Shown piece by piece: positions 59,412-64,000 of a stretch of 64,000 bases of DNA. Source of the stretch: Pikeienuella piscinae (GTDB lineage: Bacteria; Pseudomonadota; Alphaproteobacteria; Rhodobacterales; Rhodobacteraceae); contig NZ_CP049056.1 in NCBI RefSeq assembly GCF_011044155.1, forward strand, positions 496,001 through 560,000, given 5' to 3'. The translations under genes were made by a program, and so were the position numbers. Under the pieces are notes generated by a model. It was not told where the DNA came from. It was given only the letters and a program-made list of their open reading frames with translations, and made no database searches. Numbering within the stretch: the stretch's first letter is position 1; each line of letters opens with the position of its first letter.

Positions 59412-60407
59412 ATGCAGAAACGCAGCCTGGGCCGCGGCGGCCCGCTTGTCGGCGCGGTCGGTTATGGCGCGATGTCATTCTCCGATTTCTATGGCGAGGC
59501 GACCCGGGAAGGTTCGTTCGATATCCTCGACGCCTGCCTCGACCTTGGCGTCGACCATATCGACACATCGAACGTCTACGGCATGGGCCGCTCGGAAGAA
59601 TGGATCGGCGAATGGCTGAGGGCGCGGGGCGGCGCGAATCCGTTCACCATCGCCACCAAGGCCGGAATCGCCAGAACGCCGGAGGGTAAGCGGCGTATCG
59701 ATAACAGTCGCGAATACCTCGAGGCGGAACTTGACAGCAGCCTGAACCGTCTTGGCGTGGACGCCGTCGATCTTTTCTACGTTCATCGCCGCGACGCTGC
59801 GACGCCGATTGAAGAGGTCGCGGAGAATCTCGCCGCGCTGGTGCAGGCCGGGAAGACAAAGGCGGTCGGATTTTCAGAGATCGCGCCATCGTCGCTGCGC
59901 CGCGCCCATGCCGTCACCCCCATCGCGGCGGTGCAATCGGAATACTCGCTGGCGGTTCGTTCGCCCGAACTTGGGCTCGTCCAGACCTGCGCAGAGCTTG
60001 GCGTCGCGCTTGTCGCATTTTCACCCGTCGGTCGCGCGATCCTGACGGATCGCCCGCATCACGCCGATGCGCTCGCCGGGATGAGCTTCATGAAGGGGAA
60101 CCCCCGCTTTCAGGAGCCGAACCTCTCCGCCAATCTCGCGATCAGCGACCGCTTTCGCGCGCTCGCGGCGGCGCGGGGCGAGCCCGCCGCTGCGATCGCC
60201 ATCGCCTGGCTTCTCCATCAGGGAGAACATATTCTGCCGATTCCCGGCACACGCTCCGTCGCGCATCTGCGTGAAGTGGCGCGGGGCGCGGCGATCGAAC
60301 TCTCCGCTGAGGACATCGCTGAGATCGAGACGGCGCTGCCTGTAGGCTGGGCGCATGGCGACCGCTATTCGGCCGCCCAATGGGAAGGCCCCGAACGCTA
60401 TTGCTGA
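59412..60407 (+). CDS. Aldo/keto reductase
   Basis: TIM-barrel NADPH-dependent reductase of 331 residues. Catalytic residues are in DHIDTSNVYGMGRSEE (Asp and Tyr), FTIATKAG (Lys) and FYVHRRD (His). The sequence is close to the YghZ/IolS-type AKR13-like group with GVALVAFSPVGRAIL. ATG 59412 is preferred because GGGA lies at 59402-59405; ATG 59400 is a second in-frame start giving four extra residues. Substrate unknown; probably a detoxifying carbonyl reductase. Confidence 0.87.
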   Translation: MQKRSLGRGGPLVGAVGYGAMSFSDFYGEATREGSFDILDACLDLGVDHIDTSNVYGMGRSEEWIGEWLRARGGANPFTIATKAGIARTPEGKRRIDNSREYLEAELDSSLNRLGVDAVDLFYVHRRDAATPIEEVAENLAALVQAGKTKAVGFSEIAPSSLRRAHAVTPIAAVQSEYSLAVRSPELGLVQTCAELGVALVAFSPVGRAILTDRPHHADALAGMSFMKGNPRFQEPNLSANLAISDRFRALAAARGEPAAAIAIAWLLHQGEHILPIPGTRSVAHLREVARGAAIELSAEDIAEIETALPVGWAHGDRYSAAQWEGPERYC

Positions 60408-60506
60408 ACGGCGTGGGCTTACCGGAGTGAACGCGCGCACCACCGCTCGCTTGTCATCTGCGTCCCGCTGTTCGAAACTCCGCCGAAACAAGTAGGGGAG
60501 ATCAGC
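60408..60506. other. Short spacer before the frameshifted binding-protein gene
   Basis: This 99-bp gap holds no gene. A clear ribosome site GGGGAGATC lies just before ATG 60507. No terminator for the reductase gene was seen. Confidence 0.3.
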
Positions 60507-61714
60507 ATGCAGCCGACTCTGACCCGCCGGGCCGCGCTGAAAGGCGCGGCGGCCATGGCCGGCGCCCTTGCGGCGCCGGCTCTCTCTCACGCCGCTTCCC
60601 GAGATGACTGGATCATCCGCGGCTCGATCCCACTCACCGGCCCTTTCGCCGCGACCGGAGTCGATGGACTCAAGACGACACAGGACTGGGTCGAGATGAG
60701 AAACGCATCGGGCGGAATCGCCGGCCGGCGGATCGACCTTTCGTACGAGGATTCTGGTTACTATCCAAAGACATCTCTCGAAAACTTCAGACGAGTGATG
60801 AGAGCCGACACGCCGCCGCATTTCTATTTTGGCGACAGCACCGGCTTCATGCGTCTGGTTCGGCCGGAACTCGCCAGGACGCCGGTTCTGAACGGCGGCG
60901 CGAGTTTCGCGGGCGAGTTCGCGCGCCCGCGTGAAAGCCCCTGGCAGTTCATCGCCGGCCCGGCCTACGGCGCCATGGCGGAAATCGCCATGCGCTACAT
61001 CGCGTCCTCGGGGGGACGCGTATCGCAATTCTACATTCCGATACCGAATACGGGCGTGAGCCGCTGCAGCGCGCGCGCAGGGCGGCGGCGGAGCTGGGTA
61101 TGGAGATCGTCCTCGAAGAACCGACAGCCCTCAACAATGTCGATCCGAAGACGCATGTCGCGGCGCTCATGCGCGCCGATCCGGATCACATATTCGTCCA
61201 CGGCTATATCGCCAATGTCTGGCCGGATGTCATCGCCGAGGCGCGCGCGCGCGGTATGGATGCGCGTTTTGTCGGCACGTTCTGGAGCATGGATCCGATG
61301 GCCGCCCGCCTCGCGGACGAGCGTCTCGGCGATGTTCTGGACGGCTATGCCGGCGTCATGCCCTTTCGCTATTTCCATGAGGCCGAGCACAGCCCCGCCT
61401 ACCGCGAATTCGTCGCTTTCAGGACAGCGAAATACGGCGCCGGTTTCGATCGCGAAGTCAGCGCGTGGTCTCTTCTCGGGCTGGCTATTCTGGCGCTTCT
61501 GGAGAAGATATTCATCGACGTCGCGTCGAGCGGCGTCGCTCCGACGCCGCGTGCGCTGGTCGATGCGCTGGAAGGGGTGCGGAACTGGGATTCGGGCGGC
61601 TATTACGGCCTGCCGGCGACCGTCGAGAACCATTCGATCAGGCAGGCGCGGATCTGTCGCTACAATGCAGCGAAGCGTATCTTCGAGCCGGTGACCGAGA
61701 CCATTCATCTCTGA
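60507..61714 (+). pseudogene. Branched-chain amino acid-type binding protein gene, frameshifted at a G6 run
   Basis: The first part reads as a Tat-exported binding protein (LTRRAALKGAAAMAGALAAP, WIIRGSIPLTGPFAATGVDG, DSGYYPKTSLENFRRVMRAD) up to YIASSGG near 61013. Sense resumes one frame over as RIAILHSDTEYGREPLQRAR RAAAELGMEIVLEEPTAL and runs to TETIHL at 61714. At 61010-61015 there are six G residues; seven would restore a continuous frame of about 402 residues. Loss of one G, slippage-based phase variation or a sequencing error would all explain it. No permease or ATPase genes follow. Confidence 0.8.
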
Positions 61715-61814
61715 GGGGGCCTTGCGCCCCGATCCGGCCGGAGAAAGAGGGCCTGTCACGACACGTCGGCGCTCGTTAGGATCGGCATCATCGCGCAATA
61801 GCCGGATCTTGCTC

Positions 61815-64000
61815 ATGGACCAGATACGCCACGCCCTCCGCGCCGCTGAAAAAGCCGACGAAGCGGACTGTCTCGCGGCGCTGACGCGGGTCGCCGCGCT
61901 CTCGCCCCAGGACCGGGCCGCCGCCGCCGTCTGCGCCGCCGATCTGGTGCGCGCGGTGCGCGGCGCCGGCGCGCCGGGGCTGATGGAGAGTTTTCTGGCC
62001 GAATACGGCCTTTCGACCGTGGAGGGCGTCGCGCTGATGTGCCTCGCCGAGGCGCTCTTGCGCGTACCGGACTCGGAGACCATCGACGATCTCATCCAGG
62101 ACAAGATCGCTCCGCATGACTGGGGCGCCCATGTCGGAGATTCCGGGTCGATTCTCGTCAACGCCTCGACCTGGGGGCTGATGCTGACGGGCAGGGTGCT
62201 CGATGACGAGGACACCGGCGTCGCCGGCGCGCTTCGCGGCATGGTGCGCCGGCTCGGCGAGCCGGTGATCCGTCGCGCGGTCGGCGCCGCAATGCGGGAG
62301 ATGGGTTCGGCCTTCGTCCTTGGCGAAACGATCCGCGCGGCGATGAAGCGCGGCGATGCGATGGTCGCCAAGGGCTACACCTATTCCTACGACATGCTGG
62401 GCGAGGCGGCGCGGACCATGGCCGACGCCGACCGCTACATGGCCGCCTACGAAGCCGCCATCGCCGCCATCGCCGGGCGGGCGAAATCCGACGATATCGG
62501 CGCCAATCCGGGGATATCGGTGAAACTCTCCGCACTCCATCCCCGCTATGAGCGGAAGATGAAGGCGGTGACCGCGGAGGAAGTGTCGGCGCGGCTCCTG
62601 AAGCTCGCGCAGCAGGCGAAGGCGGCGCGGATCGGCCTCAATGTCGACGCCGAGGAGGTCGATCGGCTCGATCTCTCGCTCGACGTGATCGAGGCGGCGC
62701 TCTCCGACCCGTCGCTTGCGGGGTGGGACGGGTTCGGCGTTGTCGTTCAGGCCTATCAGCGCCGCGCCCCGCTGGTGATCGACTGGCTTCACGCGCTTGC
62801 CGAGAAGAAAGACCGCAAGATCATGGTCCGCCTGGTGAAAGGCGCCTATTGGGACACCGAGATCAAGCGTGCGCAGGTCATGGGCCTCGGCAATTATCCA
62901 GTATTCACCCGCAAGGCCGCGACCGATGTCAGCTATCTCGGCTGCGCCCGCAAACTGCTCGGCATGCGGGATCGGATCTATCCGCAATTCGCCACCCATA
63001 ACGCGCACAGCGCCTCGGCGATCCTGATCATGGCTGGCGGGGCCGATGAGAGTTTCGAGTTCCAGCGCCTGCACGGCATGGGCGAGGCGCTGCATGAAGC
63101 GATCCGTAAAGAGTCCGGCGCCCGCTGCCGGATATACGCGCCGGTCGGCGCGCATGAGGATCTCCTCGCCTATCTCGTCCGCCGGCTGCTGGAGAACGGC
63201 GCGAACTCCAGCTTCGTCAACCAGATCGTCGATGAGGACGTTCCCGCCGAAACCGTCGCCGCCGACCCGTTCGAGACGCTGGAGGCGGCGCCGGCCCCGA
63301 ACCCGCTGATCCCGGCCCCCGCCGACCTTTTCGCGCCGGAGCGGCGGAACGCGAAGGGCTGGGACATCGCCGGCGAGACCGATCTCACGGAGATCGACGC
63401 CGCCCGCGCCCCCTTCCTCGACCACCTCTGGGGCGAGGAAGGCGAGGTGCGGCTGAACCCCGCCACCGGCGCGCCGGTCGGCCGCGTCATCTGGTCCGAT
63501 CCGGACGCCGTCGCCGGGGCGGTCGCGGCCGCGTGCGCCGCCGCGCCGGACTGGGCGGCGCGCCCCGCCGCCGCGCGCGCAGCGGTTCTGGAGCGGGCCG
63601 CCGATCTCTATGAGGCACATTTCGGCGAGATCTTCGTCCTCCTCGCCCGCGAGGCCGGCAAGACGCTGGACGACGCGGTGGCGGAGCTTCGCGAGGCTGT
63701 CGATTTTCTGCGCTACTACGCCGCGGGCGCGCCAGGCGCGCCAGGCGCGGCGCGCGGCGTCGTCGCCTGCATCTCCCCTTGGAATTTCCCACTCGCGATC
63801 TTCACCGGTCAGATCGCCGCCGCGCTGGCTGCCGGGAATGCGGTGGTCGCGAAACCAGCCGAACAGACGCCGCTGATCGCAGCGCTCGCGATCCGGCTGC
63901 TGCATGAGGCCGGGGTTCCCATCGACGCACTCCGCCTCGTTCAGGGCGCGGGTGATATCGGCGCGGCGCTGACCGCCGCTCGCGGTCTCGGAGGGGTCTG
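61815..64000 (+). CDS. putA: Bifunctional proline dehydrogenase/L-glutamate gamma-semialdehyde dehydrogenase PutA, 3' end beyond window
   Basis: Proline catabolic flavoenzyme; about 728 residues are visible. The N-terminal domain is the alpha-arm (1-100), followed by the FAD-binding PRODH barrel (MREMGSAFVLGETIRAAMKR, NPGISVKLSALHPRYE, KIMVRLVKGAYWDTEIKRAQ, QFATHNAHSASAI, YAPVGAHEDLLAYLVRRLLE NGANSSFVN) and then the P5C dehydrogenase part (from about 530: WGEEGEVRLNPATGAPVGRV, CISPWNFPLAIFTGQIAAAL, AAGNAVVAKPAEQTPLIA). There is no N-terminal ribbon-helix-helix, so it is not a PutA repressor. The linker YYAAGAPGAPGAARG is shorter than in relatives, which usually have a longer insertion here. 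The ribosome site is weak. Confidence 0.93.
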   Translation, partial: MDQIRHALRAAEKADEADCLAALTRVAALSPQDRAAAAVCAADLVRAVRGAGAPGLMESFLAEYGLSTVEGVALMCLAEALLRVPDSETIDDLIQDKIAPHDWGAHVGDSGSILVNASTWGLMLTGRVLDDEDTGVAGALRGMVRRLGEPVIRRAVGAAMREMGSAFVLGETIRAAMKRGDAMVAKGYTYSYDMLGEAARTMADADRYMAAYEAAIAAIAGRAKSDDIGANPGISVKLSALHPRYERKMKAVTAEEVSARLLKLAQQAKAARIGLNVDAEEVDRLDLSLDVIEAALSDPSLAGWDGFGVVVQAYQRRAPLVIDWLHALAEKKDRKIMVRLVKGAYWDTEIKRAQVMGLGNYPVFTRKAATDVSYLGCARKLLGMRDRIYPQFATHNAHSASAILIMAGGADESFEFQRLHGMGEALHEAIRKESGARCRIYAPVGAHEDLLAYLVRRLLENGANSSFVNQIVDEDVPAETVAADPFETLEAAPAPNPLIPAPADLFAPERRNAKGWDIAGETDLTEIDAARAPFLDHLWGEEGEVRLNPATGAPVGRVIWSDPDAVAGAVAAACAAAPDWAARPAAARAAVLERAADLYEAHFGEIFVLLAREAGKTLDDAVAELREAVDFLRYYAAGAPGAPGAARGVVACISPWNFPLAIFTGQIAAALAAGNAVVAKPAEQTPLIAALAIRLLHEAGVPIDALRLVQGAGDIGAALTAARGLGGV

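Noticed and set aside
61788-63905. A 705-codon minus-strand open frame opposite putA
   Set aside because: The plus strand encodes a clear PutA with all catalytic motifs; the minus frame is a shadow caused by the third-position GC bias.

Overview
The window looks like the chromosome of a GC-rich alphaproteobacterium, most likely Rhodobacterales/Paracoccaceae-like. This rests on codon use, the membrane-anchored cytochrome c beside pheA, an intact yej-type peptide transporter with two binding proteins, a CC0125/CC1285-type lipoprotein, PutA, and many solute-binding-protein transporters. No taxonomic marker such as rRNA is present, so the placement is an inference.

Region by region. (1) 1-12.6 kb is a hydantoin/N-carbamoyl-amino-acid catabolic island: an M20 amidohydrolase divergent from a five-gene branched-chain-type ABC importer, N-carbamoyl-D-amino acid hydrolase, hydantoin racemase, HyuA, HyuB and an MDR oxidoreductase. 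(2) 12.6-15.2 kb is a decaying patch: an NmrA/QorB-like pseudogene with two hexanucleotide microsatellites, then DUF2218 and a LysR regulator. (3) 15.2-23.5 kb is a self-contained module: a gamma-glutamyltransferase divergent from a TRAP transporter, a BisC-type molybdoenzyme and an IclR regulator, with two matching palindromes in the divergent promoter. (4) 24-31.1 kb is a mannoside operon on the minus strand (ManA, GT4 fused to a helical domain, GH130 phosphorylase, phosphohexomutase, GT4), divergent from an Hsp20 gene. (5) 32-42.6 kb is an accessory zone ending at tRNA-Ser(CGA): a DHFR-like protein, a GntR remnant, a ThDP enzyme, a ParDE-type toxin-antitoxin pair, a small regulator, and a stack of broken mobile genes (serine recombinase, RepB/ParB, IS481 transposase, phage-tail C1q-like domain). 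Inside the IS481 gene sits an intact 2,690-bp IS1595-type transposon with perfect terminal repeats, an 8-bp target duplication and a TPR passenger gene. (6) 42.8-49.8 kb is core-like: pheA, cytochrome c, a YceI-OmpA fusion, a caspase-like protein with a C-terminal CXXCH, an enolase-superfamily enzyme and a zinc alcohol dehydrogenase. (7) 49.9-58.0 kb is a yejA-yejA'-lipoprotein-yejB-yejE-yejF peptide importer. (8) 58-64 kb holds a GFA protein, an SDR, an aldo/keto reductase, a binding-protein gene frameshifted at a G6 run, and the start of putA, which runs off the right edge.

Most of the window is nutrient capture: five importers or importer parts (hydantoin-type ABC, TRAP, Yej, an orphan binding protein and a second unit in Yej) are paired with the enzymes that would process what is imported. 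The points most worth following up are the passenger-carrying IS1595 transposon, the putative mannan/mannoside turnover operon with its heat-shock neighbour, the palindrome pair controlling the GGT/TRAP/BisC module, and the microsatellite-loaded pseudogene.
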